This document shows positions 17,344-25,596 of a stretch of DNA of 64,000 nucleotides, in pieces. The notes beneath the pieces were generated by a model. The model did no database searches. It worked only from the letters and a program-made list of their open reading frames with translations, and had not been told where the DNA came from. Within the stretch, counting starts at the first letter, position 1; the number at the start of each line of letters is the position of its first letter. A program made the translations under genes and the position numbers. The stretch lies in contig JADJIQ010000005.1 of NCBI GenBank assembly GCA_016707005.1, forward strand, positions 868,001-932,000. The letters are read 5' to 3'. The DNA is from Ignavibacteria bacterium (GTDB lineage Bacteria > Bacteroidota > Ignavibacteria > Kapaibacteriales > Kapaibacteriaceae).

Positions 17344-18621
17344 ATGAGCAACATAACCGATGTCTTTGCCCGGGAGATCCTCGATTCACGAGGAAACCCA
17401 ACCATTGAAGTAGATGTGATCCTGGAAGACGGATCGTTTGGACGTGCGGCTGTGCCGTCAGGTGCAAGCACGGGTGAACACGAGGCTGTGGAGCTGCGTG
17501 ATGGTGACGCAGCACGGTACGGCGGAAAGGGTGTAAAGAACGCAGTAGAGAATGTTGATGGTGAGATCTCTGAAGCGTTGATCGGCATGGATGCCTCGGA
17601 TCAACGTCAGATCGATAGGATCCTGATCGACCTCGATGGCACGGAGAATAAGGCCAGACTCGGCGCCAATGCGCTGTTGGGTGCGTCGATGGCCGTTGCC
17701 AAAGCTGCAGCGGAGTTCCATGGACTGCCGCTCTTCCGTTACCTCGGTGGTGTACGGTCAACGCTGCTGCCAACACCAATGATGAACATCCTCAATGGTG
17801 GACGTCACGCCGATAACAACGTCGATATCCAAGAGTTCATGGTGATGCCGGTTGGCGCTGAGACCTTCTCCGAGGCCGTTCGTATGGGCACCGAAACCTA
17901 TCACGCTCTCAAGGGTGTGTTGAAGGCTAAGGGGCTCAACACCAGCATCGGTGATGAAGGTGGGTTTGCCCCCTCCCTCGCCTCAAACGAACAAGCGCTG
18001 GATGTGATCATGGAGGCAATTCATAAAGCCGGTTATAAAGCTGGTGAGGATATTGTTCTTGCCCTTGACGTTGCTGCGAGCGAGATGGTGAAGGACGGCG
18101 GATATGTGATGTATAAGTCGACGCAGGAGAAACTCTCCACTGCACAGATGGTGGACTGGTATGCAAAGCTTGTGGAGACGTATCCAATCGTGAGCATCGA
18201 GGACGGCATGGGCGAGAACGACTGGGAAGGATGGAAGGCACTGACCGACGCAATTGGTGAGAAGGTACAGCTGGTGGGCGACGATCTCTTCGTCACCAAC
18301 GTTAGCTTCCTTGCACGTGGCATTGCCGAAGGTGTTGCCAACTCCATCCTCGTAAAGGTGAACCAGATCGGAACGCTGACCGAGACGTTTGATGCTGTTG
18401 CCATGGCGCAGCGATATGGCTATTCCGCTATTCTCTCGCACCGGTCGGGTGAGACGGAAGATGCCACCATCGCAGACCTAGCCGTAGCCCTCAGCGCCGG
18501 ACAGATCAAGACAGGAGCCCCTTGTCGCACAGACCGCGTTGCCAAATACAACCAACTGCTCCGCATCGAACAAATGCTGGGCGAAGACGCCGAATACGCC
18601 GGCGACACGACGATCGCGTAG
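17344..18621 (+). CDS. eno: Enolase
   Basis: The glycolytic enzyme converting 2-phosphoglycerate to phosphoenolpyruvate in the cytoplasm. The 425-residue length is standard. The N-terminal signature AREILDSRGNPTIEVDV, the metal and substrate loop GASTGEHEAVELRDG, the acid GDEGGFAPS, the metal site SIEDGM, LVGDDLFVTN, the catalytic lysine in LVKVNQIGTLTET, and SHRSGETEDATIADLAV are all present. The start is fixed by alignment (MSNITDVFAREILDSRG). The ATG sits three bases after the last unit of a GTAAC array. Confidence 0.98.
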   Translation: MSNITDVFAREILDSRGNPTIEVDVILEDGSFGRAAVPSGASTGEHEAVELRDGDAARYGGKGVKNAVENVDGEISEALIGMDASDQRQIDRILIDLDGTENKARLGANALLGASMAVAKAAAEFHGLPLFRYLGGVRSTLLPTPMMNILNGGRHADNNVDIQEFMVMPVGAETFSEAVRMGTETYHALKGVLKAKGLNTSIGDEGGFAPSLASNEQALDVIMEAIHKAGYKAGEDIVLALDVAASEMVKDGGYVMYKSTQEKLSTAQMVDWYAKLVETYPIVSIEDGMGENDWEGWKALTDAIGEKVQLVGDDLFVTNVSFLARGIAEGVANSILVKVNQIGTLTETFDAVAMAQRYGYSAILSHRSGETEDATIADLAVALSAGQIKTGAPCRTDRVAKYNQLLRIEQMLGEDAEYAGDTTIA

Positions 18622-18680
18622 CTCCGTATCTCTGTATCTCCGTATCTCCGTATCTCCGTAACTCCGTAACTGAGTAACTG
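18622..18680 (+). repeat. GTATC/GTAAC 8-bp core array before the phosphohexomutase
   Basis: GTATC with tct, tcc, tcc, tcc is followed by GTAAC with tcc, tga, and a final GTAACTGCA directly before the ATG at 18683. It fills almost the whole gap after eno. Confidence 0.9.
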
Positions 18681-18682
18681 CA

Positions 18683-20086
18683 ATGCATAACATCGTCTTT
18701 GGAACCGACGGCTGGCGTGGCCTCATCGCGCGTGACTATACGTTCGAAAACCTTGGGCTTGTGGCTCATGCAACAGCACGGTATGTAAAGAAGCTTAAGG
18801 CGAAGGGGGCTTCTGTTGTTGTGGGGCATGATACGCGATTCCTCTCGCGTGAGTTTGCTATCGAGACGTCGCGCATCCTTGCGTCGTACGGCATTACGGT
18901 GCATCTCACCGATACGTTCTCCAGCACTCCGCAGGTTTCGTTCCACACGCTGAAGAAGAAGGCGCAGATCGGCATCGTTATCACTGCGTCTCACAACCCT
19001 GCTGAATACAACGGCTTCAAGGTAAAGGCCTCATTCGGCGGTCCGGCTCTCCCGGAACAGATCGCCAAGATCGAGAAGGAGCTTGCTGCGCTCAAGGGCA
19101 AGGCACCAAAAGCGAACGTTGATACTCTCGATGCCTATCTCGCAAAAAAGACAATCAAGCTGTTCGACGCGAAGGAAGCCTACATTAGCTATCTGAAGAA
19201 GAAGATCGATTTCGATCTCATCATGAAGAGCGGTGTGAAGCTTGTTTATGACCCGATGCATGGTGCGGGTATCGATTTCATGCACCGCATTCTTCCTGGG
19301 GTGTTCGAGATCCACGGCGACTACAATCCGTCCTTCGGAGAAGTAGATCATCCGGAACCGATCGCAGAATGTCTCCTTCCACTCTCAGCTGCCGTTCGGA
19401 AGAAGAAGGCTGATATGGGGCTTGCCACGGACGGTGATGCTGACCGACTCGGCGCAGTGGACCATACCGGAGCCTATGTTGATCCGCATAGGATCTTTGT
19501 TCTTCTGATGAAGTATCTCTACGAGGATAAGAAGCGCAAGGGTGCTGTTGTGAAGACGGTGTCTCTATCCTCTATGGTGAACTTGTATTGCGAGAAGAAC
19601 AAGATCAAGCTCCATGAAACACCTGTTGGGTTTAAGCATGTAGCAAAACTTATGTCCGAGGAAAAGATCATCATCGGTGGCGAAGAATCGGGCGGACTTG
19701 GCACCTCACTTCATATCCCTGAACGCGACGGCGTCTTCAATGGCCTTCTCCTTCTGGAAATGATGGCCACAAAGAAGAAGTCCCTCAAACAGCTATGCGA
19801 TGACCTGGATGTTGAATTCGGTACACATCGCTATCGCCGCCATGATGTGCGCGTTACTGAACAACGCAAGAAGTCGCTCCTAGCAGCACTTGCAAAGAAG
19901 CCAATGACCATCGGAAACCACAAGGTCCTGCGCATCGACACAAAGGACGGCTTCAAATTCTACGTAGAGAATGGCTGGCTTCTTGTGCGTACGTCTGGCA
20001 CAGAACCACTCATCAGATTCTACGCAGAAGCAAACTCACTCGAAGTGGTAGATGAGCTTCTCAATGCTGCTCTGGTGATGAAATGA
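18683..20086 (+). CDS. Phosphoglucomutase/phosphomannomutase family protein
   Basis: A 467-residue alpha-D-phosphohexomutase, which interconverts sugar 1- and 6-phosphates through a phosphoserine enzyme. The four family motifs are in order. The active serine lies in TASHNP (Ser103), the Mg loop in DGDADR (about residue 252), the sugar-specificity loop in GGEESGG (about 332), and the phosphate-binding loop in RTSGTEPLIRFY near the end. GEESGG is common to both glucose and mannose enzymes, so the exact sugar cannot be fixed. It could feed nucleotide-sugar synthesis, as the neighbouring rfbC suggests. The start follows at once after a GTAAC array. Confidence 0.93.
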   Translation: MHNIVFGTDGWRGLIARDYTFENLGLVAHATARYVKKLKAKGASVVVGHDTRFLSREFAIETSRILASYGITVHLTDTFSSTPQVSFHTLKKKAQIGIVITASHNPAEYNGFKVKASFGGPALPEQIAKIEKELAALKGKAPKANVDTLDAYLAKKTIKLFDAKEAYISYLKKKIDFDLIMKSGVKLVYDPMHGAGIDFMHRILPGVFEIHGDYNPSFGEVDHPEPIAECLLPLSAAVRKKKADMGLATDGDADRLGAVDHTGAYVDPHRIFVLLMKYLYEDKKRKGAVVKTVSLSSMVNLYCEKNKIKLHETPVGFKHVAKLMSEEKIIIGGEESGGLGTSLHIPERDGVFNGLLLLEMMATKKKSLKQLCDDLDVEFGTHRYRRHDVRVTEQRKKSLLAALAKKPMTIGNHKVLRIDTKDGFKFYVENGWLLVRTSGTEPLIRFYAEANSLEVVDELLNAALVMK

Positions 20087-20091
20087 CAAGT

Positions 20092-20216
20092 GACTGGTTA
20101 CTGGTTACTAGTTACTAGTTACTGGTTACTAGTTACTAGTTACTAGTTACTAATGACAACACTTCGACTTCGCTCAGTGTGACTCCCCGTCATTAGTCAT
20201 TAGTAATTAGTAATTA
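20092..20216 (+). repeat. GTTACTA heptad array forming an inverted pair between convergent genes
   Basis: About nine GTTACT(A/G) heptads run from 20096, then TAATGAC. After a short centre the complementary arm GTCATTAGTCATTAGTAATT follows. The centre holds a REP-like element. The stop codon of rfbC (20207-20209, minus strand) lies in the right arm. Confidence 0.9.
20159..20180. repeat. REP-like element in the loop of the heptad hairpin
   Basis: ACACTTCGACTTCGCTCAGTGT is an imperfect palindrome with outer stem ACACT/AGTGT. The core TTCGACTTCGCTCA is a sequence I know from extragenic repeats in many bacterial genomes. Only one copy was noticed in this window. Confidence 0.5.
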
Positions 20217-20737
20217 AGAGGCTGTGCATTACGGTCCTTCTCGCTCATCACCGGATCATCAATAAGCCAGCGGATGCCGAGTGAGGGATCGAGTGCATTG
20301 ATAGCCCCTTCCCCAGAAGGATTGTAGAGGGCTGTGCATTTGTACGAAACATCTGCTTCTTCGCTGAGGACGGCAAAGCCATTGGCAAAGCCGGGTGGGA
20401 TCCAGACGACGCGACCGTTTTTGTCGGAGACGTCGATGCTCACGTGTTTGCCGTAGGTAGCAGAACCTTTGCGGATGTCGATCTCTACGAGTTGTATCTG
20501 ACCGCGTACAACTCTCAGCATCTTCCCCATGGGCTCGATGTTTTGAAAGTGCATGCCACGCAACACGCCATAGGTAGAGCGTGAGTGGTTGTCTTGCACG
20601 AAGTCAGTAGGAATGCCATATCGTAGACACATGTCTGCACGATAGGTCTCTTCGAAATAACCACGGTGATCATTGAATCTCTCCGGACGGAGAACCATCA
20701 CTGCATCGAAGATCACCTCTTCAAGCATCAAGGGCAT
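20207..20737 (-). CDS. rfbC: dTDP-4-dehydrorhamnose 3,5-epimerase
   Basis: The 176-residue product is the RmlC/RfbC epimerase that makes dTDP-4-dehydro-L-rhamnose for surface polysaccharide. It shows FNDHRGYFEETYR (substrate binding), the FVQDNHSRS tract, the catalytic His in LRGMHFQ, and the cupin core VVWIPPGFANGFAVLSEEADVSYKC. I chose the ATG at 20737, which gives a family-like N-terminus and has GGAAGAG just upstream; ATG at 20728 is an alternative and the frame stays open beyond. It overlaps the end of pdxB by 17 bp, so translation is probably coupled. No other rhamnose genes are in the window. Confidence 0.93.
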   Translation of the reverse strand: MPLMLEEVIFDAVMVLRPERFNDHRGYFEETYRADMCLRYGIPTDFVQDNHSRSTYGVLRGMHFQNIEPMGKMLRVVRGQIQLVEIDIRKGSATYGKHVSIDVSDKNGRVVWIPPGFANGFAVLSEEADVSYKCTALYNPSGEGAINALDPSLGIRWLIDDPVMSEKDRNAQPLNY

Positions 20738-21758
20738 CGAGCTCTTCCCATGTTGGTGGAGTGCGTCGTTCCGTGCGAAGCGGATAGGACTTTCGTAGCT
20801 CATCAAACGTATCGGGTGTGATACGCGCATGATGATCATACGGTGCCACTACTGGTTTGATGGTTGTAAGGGGCTTCTGCTCAGCCAATTGTTCCTCGGT
20901 GAGTTCTGCTTCATCGCGAATTCGAACGGGATGTCCAACGTATGCCTCATAGGCCATCAGTGCGCCCTTCTCCTTTGCTTCGACGGTATATCCGGCAATG
21001 TGCGGCGTGCAACGAGTGATACGTTCGGTCACAAAGGGGTCGATGTTGGGTTCGTTCGCAAACACATCGAGCACAGCACGGAGCGAGCCGGCTGCTGTGC
21101 GACTTGCCAAGGCTTGCTCGTCAATGATGCCACCGCGTGCTGTGTTTATGATCAACGCTCCTGGTTTGCACAATGCAAGGAGTTCGGCCGTGATAAGATC
21201 GCGCGTTGGATGTGCACCGTCTTCCGTAAGAGGTACATGAAGTGTTACTACGTCTGCAGCTGCAACGAGCTCGTTCAGCGATACTACCCTGACCCATTTG
21301 GGGAACGTGGCGCCGGACTCGAGAAGGGGCGGATCGTTCACCAGCACCTTGAATCCTAGCGCTCGTGCATAACGTGCCAAGAGCGAACCTACGTGACCGA
21401 ATCCAACGATGCCGATCGATGCACCAGGTGCAACAGACTGTTCTTCCAAGGCATCGAGGACATACTCGGCAACGGCGTTGGCATTGCAGCCAGGTGCAGA
21501 GGCAAAACGAATATTGCGCGACTCCAGATACTCGATATCGATGTGGTCGATGCCGGACGTTGCGGAGCCTACAAAGGCCACGTCTGTTCCCGCCAAGAGC
21601 TTGGCATCAACAGTTGTTACTGAGCGAACAAAGATCGCCGTTGTGCGAGATCTGCGGAGCTGTTCACGTGTGAGTGCTCTTCCGTCGAACCGCGACACAC
21701 CGTCTGTGTGTGAGAGAATTTCGGCGAGGTGTGGGATCTGATCGTCAATGAAGAGCAT
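20721..21758 (-). CDS. pdxB: 4-phosphoerythronate dehydrogenase (PdxB-like)
   Basis: A 345-residue D-2-hydroxyacid dehydrogenase of the NAD-binding type. GIVGFGHVGSLLARYARALGF is the Rossmann motif near residue 118. The catalytic Arg lies in NTARGGIIDE, the Glu in DVFANEP, and the His in CTPHIAGYTVEAKEKG. SATSGIDHID near the N-terminus and PHIAGYTVEAK are typical of PdxB, which oxidises 4-phosphoerythronate in pyridoxal phosphate synthesis. The C-terminal 90 residues (DDQIPHLAEI-type N-terminus, PTWEELDALDA tail) also fit PdxB. It starts 15 nt after the stop of the upstream dehydrogenase and overlaps rfbC. Confidence 0.9.
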   Translation of the reverse strand: MLFIDDQIPHLAEILSHTDGVSRFDGRALTREQLRRSRTTAIFVRSVTTVDAKLLAGTDVAFVGSATSGIDHIDIEYLESRNIRFASAPGCNANAVAEYVLDALEEQSVAPGASIGIVGFGHVGSLLARYARALGFKVLVNDPPLLESGATFPKWVRVVSLNELVAAADVVTLHVPLTEDGAHPTRDLITAELLALCKPGALIINTARGGIIDEQALASRTAAGSLRAVLDVFANEPNIDPFVTERITRCTPHIAGYTVEAKEKGALMAYEAYVGHPVRIRDEAELTEEQLAEQKPLTTIKPVVAPYDHHARITPDTFDELRKSYPLRTERRTPPTWEELDALDA

Positions 21759-21773
21759 GGGTGTTCGCTGTTA

Positions 21774-23774
21774 CTACGGGGCAAGGAGAAATGGTGTGGT
21801 TCGTGTGTGACCTCGAGCGGAGACGGATAACGTGTAGACGCCATTGGATGCCGTGCTCGAGAAGGACATAATAGGGATAGAAACTGACGTGCCACTGTGT
21901 TCTGCTGAGTAGACGGGTCGGCCAAGCACATCGTGAACGGTGATCATATGTGTTGCGCCGTCCTCAAGCGTGATGTAGAGGGCATCTTTAACGGGCTGCG
22001 GAGCGAGTCCAAAACGTGGACCGCGCTCTTCCTCCTCAACACTTACCGGCAACAATTTGATCGAGAAGGTGGCATCACGGAAGGCATCTGTCAAGAGCAC
22101 AACGTCGATGACCTTGCCTGGCATGATCGGCGGCGTGATCGTGAACGTAAGTGTCTGAACCTCATCGGGCGCAACCATGACGGGGTATTCGAGAGGATCG
22201 GCGGTTGCTGAACCGGACGGGCTGAACAGCGCTGACGTTACGGTTACGGTGTCCAAGCCGATATTCCTCACGGAGCATTGAACGGTACTTCCCGCGGATA
22301 CCATGAACGTGTCCTGCGTAGACCTCACGTATCCCTTCTTGGGAAGTCCGATCAACGTGGCATACTGTGAATGTTCTTCCTCACCGGGGTTGGCATAATA
22401 CACCGTAGCGGTTGCCACATACGGGAAATCCGTCTGAGGCGTGTATTGGACACGGAAGAGGTAACAATCCGTTCCCTCCGTGGAAGCACCATCTTGCCAG
22501 AAACGAGCTTCGAAGATGTTGCCCGGATTTGTTGCGAATCGATTGTAGTTGACCGGTGTACCACCGTCGCTGCAGAATTCCACTGCCGTCTTCACGGTAT
22601 CGCCTGCATCCGCTCGGTAGACAATCGTATCGAGCGGTACACGGACCTTTGGCTCTTCGTACTCCCAGACCGGAAGGAGCTCAACGATCACATCATGATC
22701 AGGTTTTGGAAAGGGGGCGATGTTTCTTGCGTCGTAGTTGCCTGTGCAAACAAAGAGTCTGCCATCACTCATCACGAGGACATCGCGGAGCCGACCATAC
22801 CGAAACATCAACATGTGATCAGTTTTCGTGATCGTGGACTGATCTTCAGACAGCGTAAAGGCCATCATTCGCGAAGCCTTGAGGAAGACGCCGAGAAGCT
22901 TGCCGGTAAGTGCAGGGTAGCGCGTGTGTGGGTAGTACTCAAGTCCGGACGGTGCATACGTAAGCTGTGTGCCGCTTGACCAAACGGGTTCAACAACGTT
23001 GTTGGCTGTACAGAAGTCGATCTCTGAAGGAAGGTCACACCTTCCTTCGATCTTGGGCCAACCATAATTAGCCCCCTTAATGATCAAGTTGATCTCGTCT
23101 TCGATCCTGTCTCCGTGCTCGGAGGCAAAGATATTGCCGTTGGGGAGCCGACACATCCCTTGCGGATTGCGGTGGCCGATGGACCAGATCTTACTTCCGG
23201 GAAAGGGATTATCTGCGGGGATCGATCCGTCGAGGTTGATCCGAATGGTTTTCCCGATCTCTGACGTGAGGCTGAACGTACTGTCGGGAGCCGGCTGGTC
23301 TCCGTTGGTAAACATCAGCGTGGTATCCGGCAGGATGATCAGTCTGCATCCTTGATGCCATTGTTGGGCAGGCTTGAGCTCATAGATGTTGGTGATGTCT
23401 ACGATCTTCGAACCATCGAAACGTCCGCGAAGTACACGCTTGACCCAAGTGTCATAGTCCTTGAAGGCATAGGCAGCATAGACGTATGGCTGCTCCGAGA
23501 AGTTCGGGTGAAGCACCATGCCAAGCAATCCGATCTCCACACTATTCGCTACTGATTCACGGAAATCTAGGATCGTGTCCTTTTCCTTGGTGTCGGGGTG
23601 GATCCTGCTAACAAGACCTACTCGCTCGGTGAACCAGATCTTTCCGTCCGGACCTTCAAGGAGATCCCATGGGATGTTCAAGTGGTCGGCCACGGGACGT
23701 GCCGTGAAGTCAACCTGACCCTTAGCGCTGATCGATACGATCAGGATAGAGAAAAGTACGAGAATTGAACGCAC
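21774..23774 (-). CDS. Secreted PQQ-type sugar dehydrogenase (GSDH-like) with T9SS C-terminal domain
   Basis: The 666-residue product starts at GTG and has a signal peptide ending in SAKGQ. Residues 20-360 form a six-bladed propeller of the soluble aldose/glucose dehydrogenase family: LNIPWDLLEGPDGKIWFTER, GLLGMVLHPNF, the catalytic-type His in QQWHQGCRLI, GHRNPQGMCRLPNG, SEHGDRIEDEINLI and GANYGWP are all family marks. An Ig-like middle and a T9SS sorting domain follow (LAPQPVKDALYITL, HDVLGRPVYSAE). It would oxidise an extracellular sugar with PQQ, but whether this organism makes PQQ is unknown. A TATCTTTG promoter element lies 33 bp upstream, and pdxB follows after 15 nt. Confidence 0.9.
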   Translation of the reverse strand: MRSILVLFSILIVSISAKGQVDFTARPVADHLNIPWDLLEGPDGKIWFTERVGLVSRIHPDTKEKDTILDFRESVANSVEIGLLGMVLHPNFSEQPYVYAAYAFKDYDTWVKRVLRGRFDGSKIVDITNIYELKPAQQWHQGCRLIILPDTTLMFTNGDQPAPDSTFSLTSEIGKTIRINLDGSIPADNPFPGSKIWSIGHRNPQGMCRLPNGNIFASEHGDRIEDEINLIIKGANYGWPKIEGRCDLPSEIDFCTANNVVEPVWSSGTQLTYAPSGLEYYPHTRYPALTGKLLGVFLKASRMMAFTLSEDQSTITKTDHMLMFRYGRLRDVLVMSDGRLFVCTGNYDARNIAPFPKPDHDVIVELLPVWEYEEPKVRVPLDTIVYRADAGDTVKTAVEFCSDGGTPVNYNRFATNPGNIFEARFWQDGASTEGTDCYLFRVQYTPQTDFPYVATATVYYANPGEEEHSQYATLIGLPKKGYVRSTQDTFMVSAGSTVQCSVRNIGLDTVTVTSALFSPSGSATADPLEYPVMVAPDEVQTLTFTITPPIMPGKVIDVVLLTDAFRDATFSIKLLPVSVEEEERGPRFGLAPQPVKDALYITLEDGATHMITVHDVLGRPVYSAEHSGTSVSIPIMSFSSTASNGVYTLSVSARGHTRTTPFLLAP

Positions 23775-23806
23775 AGGAAGATCCTTGTATAACGAGACCG
23801 TTACGG

Positions 23807-23814
23807 CAAAGATA
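23807..23814 (-). promoter_or_regulatory. -7 promoter element TATCTTTG (minus strand)
   Basis: The minus strand reads TATCTTTG, an exact TAnnTTTG match, 33 bp before the GTG start at 23774. Confidence 0.6.
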
Positions 23815-23848
23815 CGGGGTTACACTAGCGTAATACCCTACAATGCAT

Positions 23849-25558
23849 CTATTTGGGAGGGGGCAAACCAAACGGGATACGAACTCCCTCAACGGCCCAT
23901 CGTGCACGGACCGTCACGGATATAGACGTAGGCCACCATTCTTCGCTGAACGAAAATGGCGTATGATCTCCATGATCGTAGATGCCATTGTCGTTCCGGT
24001 CAGCAAAAACGTCGATCTTATAGTCGCCGGCAGGAAGTGCTGCAACGGTGAATGGTTGTCCTGGGGAAACGGCATGTGAATACACGACGATGCCGCCTGA
24101 CGTGAGGAATCGCAGCTTCAACGACGCATCCGCTGGGGCGAGGCTGAAGGTGTCCACCAGAACCCCACTGAGCGACCCGGGTTCAGACCTGCGCTCTTCG
24201 GTAGAGATCCAGTGAATGCGCACGGAATCGTCCAGCTCTGAACCGGTGAATGACCGTACATCATCGAACGTTATCGATGTACGATACCATGTCTTCACGT
24301 TTCGTGCTCGTTGTGGCCGCAGCACCAGGCGCGTGGCATCGCTCCAGGTGGCAGTGATCGGCATTGCCCCGTTCGGTGCTTCATGCCAGATGGTCATGCG
24401 TGCGTTGGAGGTGTCTACGGCGTCCGAGAACTGAACGATCACTGTTGTATCTACACGCACAGATCTCGAACTATCTGCCGGTGTGATGCTCACGATCCGT
24501 AGGGTGGTAGTGTCCGGATTGGTCACACCACGGAACGCAGAACGTCCTACGGAATCGGGTGATACCACACCATTGAGATCAACAACACTCTTTGGAGCAC
24601 TGTGCACCTCGTATCGAGACGTATCAAGATCACGTCCAAGGCGCAACAAGATTCTCTCTTGTGAACCACTCTCGGGCCAAATGGCAACAACGGGAATTGA
24701 TGGTTCAGTTGCCGATGTGATGGAGAGAGCGACATGCCAGTTGTTGACTGGCTGCACCGGCTCTGAGAACTGCACACTCACTAAACGCGCATTCAGTGCA
24801 CGTACCCTAGCCATCAACGGCTGATCTCGGTCGATCGCCTTTCCCAATAGAAGAGCAAGGGGCTTGGCAGATCCATTTACGACAGATACGTCGGCCGGAG
24901 CATTCACAAAATCCTCTGTGTTCTCCAGAAGCCCGTTTCGATTGTCGTCGCGCGCCGCCACTACTCGATACAGACCGTCGGGAAGTCCCTTCAATGAAAA
25001 AGCGCCTGACGAACCAACGGGTAGACGGAATTTTGGAGCAACGGTACGCGGACTAAAGGTGGACGGTAGCGTGTCTCCGCGCTGATAGCAGAAGATCACA
25101 ACATTGGCAAGAGACTGACCGAAGACCTGTCCTGAGATACTTCCGGAGTCGATGTGGTCTCCCGTAGAGAAGACCATCGTATAAGACTCACTCGGCTTAT
25201 TACCGCGCAGGTCCGACCACTCTGTTCCAAGCGTAACAGTGTACGTTGTGTTTGTGTCAAGGGGCTCTTCGAACGTGATATCGAGCTCATCTCCGCTATA
25301 CGTAGTGGAGAACCGTGCATTCGGCAGGATCGTGATCGCATTACGAACAGAGCGGTCTACGTAGTCGTCGAACTCAAAGGTGATCGTTCGCTCCTTCATG
25401 GACGTAGTGCCACTTGGCGGCGTCATCACCGTGAGCACTGCCGGCTCTGCGTCCTTTGGACCGCCCGTAGGAGCAACCTTCATGGCACAACCTGCCAAGA
25501 ACAAGCAGGCGGAAAGAGCCGTAACGACGGAGGTTGTGGAACGCAAGAACAAGGACAT
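23849..25558 (-). CDS. Ig-like domain lipoprotein (Bacteroidota type)
   Basis: The 569-residue product has a lipoprotein signal with lipobox LFLAGC (Cys24) and the phrase APTGGPKDAEPAVL just after it, typical of a Bacteroidota family of Ig-like (Big_5) lipoproteins. Big_5-like sandwiches follow at about 40-130 (TITFEFDDYVD, NTTYTVTLGTEWSDLRGN) and again at 345-445 (ITPADSSRSVRVDTTVIVQFSDAVD). A carboxypeptidase regulatory-like fold is seen near 140-230 (GSISGQVFG, GLPDGLYRVVAARDDNRNG) and once more near the C-terminus. It is probably anchored in the periplasm or outer membrane. It shares a 38-bp divergent promoter region with the YihY gene and seems to have almost no leader. Confidence 0.88.
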   Translation of the reverse strand: MSLFLRSTTSVVTALSACLFLAGCAMKVAPTGGPKDAEPAVLTVMTPPSGTTSMKERTITFEFDDYVDRSVRNAITILPNARFSTTYSGDELDITFEEPLDTNTTYTVTLGTEWSDLRGNKPSESYTMVFSTGDHIDSGSISGQVFGQSLANVVIFCYQRGDTLPSTFSPRTVAPKFRLPVGSSGAFSLKGLPDGLYRVVAARDDNRNGLLENTEDFVNAPADVSVVNGSAKPLALLLGKAIDRDQPLMARVRALNARLVSVQFSEPVQPVNNWHVALSITSATEPSIPVVAIWPESGSQERILLRLGRDLDTSRYEVHSAPKSVVDLNGVVSPDSVGRSAFRGVTNPDTTTLRIVSITPADSSRSVRVDTTVIVQFSDAVDTSNARMTIWHEAPNGAMPITATWSDATRLVLRPQRARNVKTWYRTSITFDDVRSFTGSELDDSVRIHWISTEERRSEPGSLSGVLVDTFSLAPADASLKLRFLTSGGIVVYSHAVSPGQPFTVAALPAGDYKIDVFADRNDNGIYDHGDHTPFSFSEEWWPTSISVTVRARWAVEGVRIPFGLPPPK

Positions 25559-25596
25559 ACCGCAAAACTAGCCCGTACTGCCGTAGTTTTGGTGCA
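25559..25596. promoter_or_regulatory. Divergent near-leaderless promoter pair
   Basis: The minus strand has TAGTTTTG (complement of 25563-25570) four bases before the ATG at 25558. The plus strand has TAGTTTTG (25584-25591) five bases before the ATG at 25597. Both match TAnnTTTG exactly. Confidence 0.7.
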
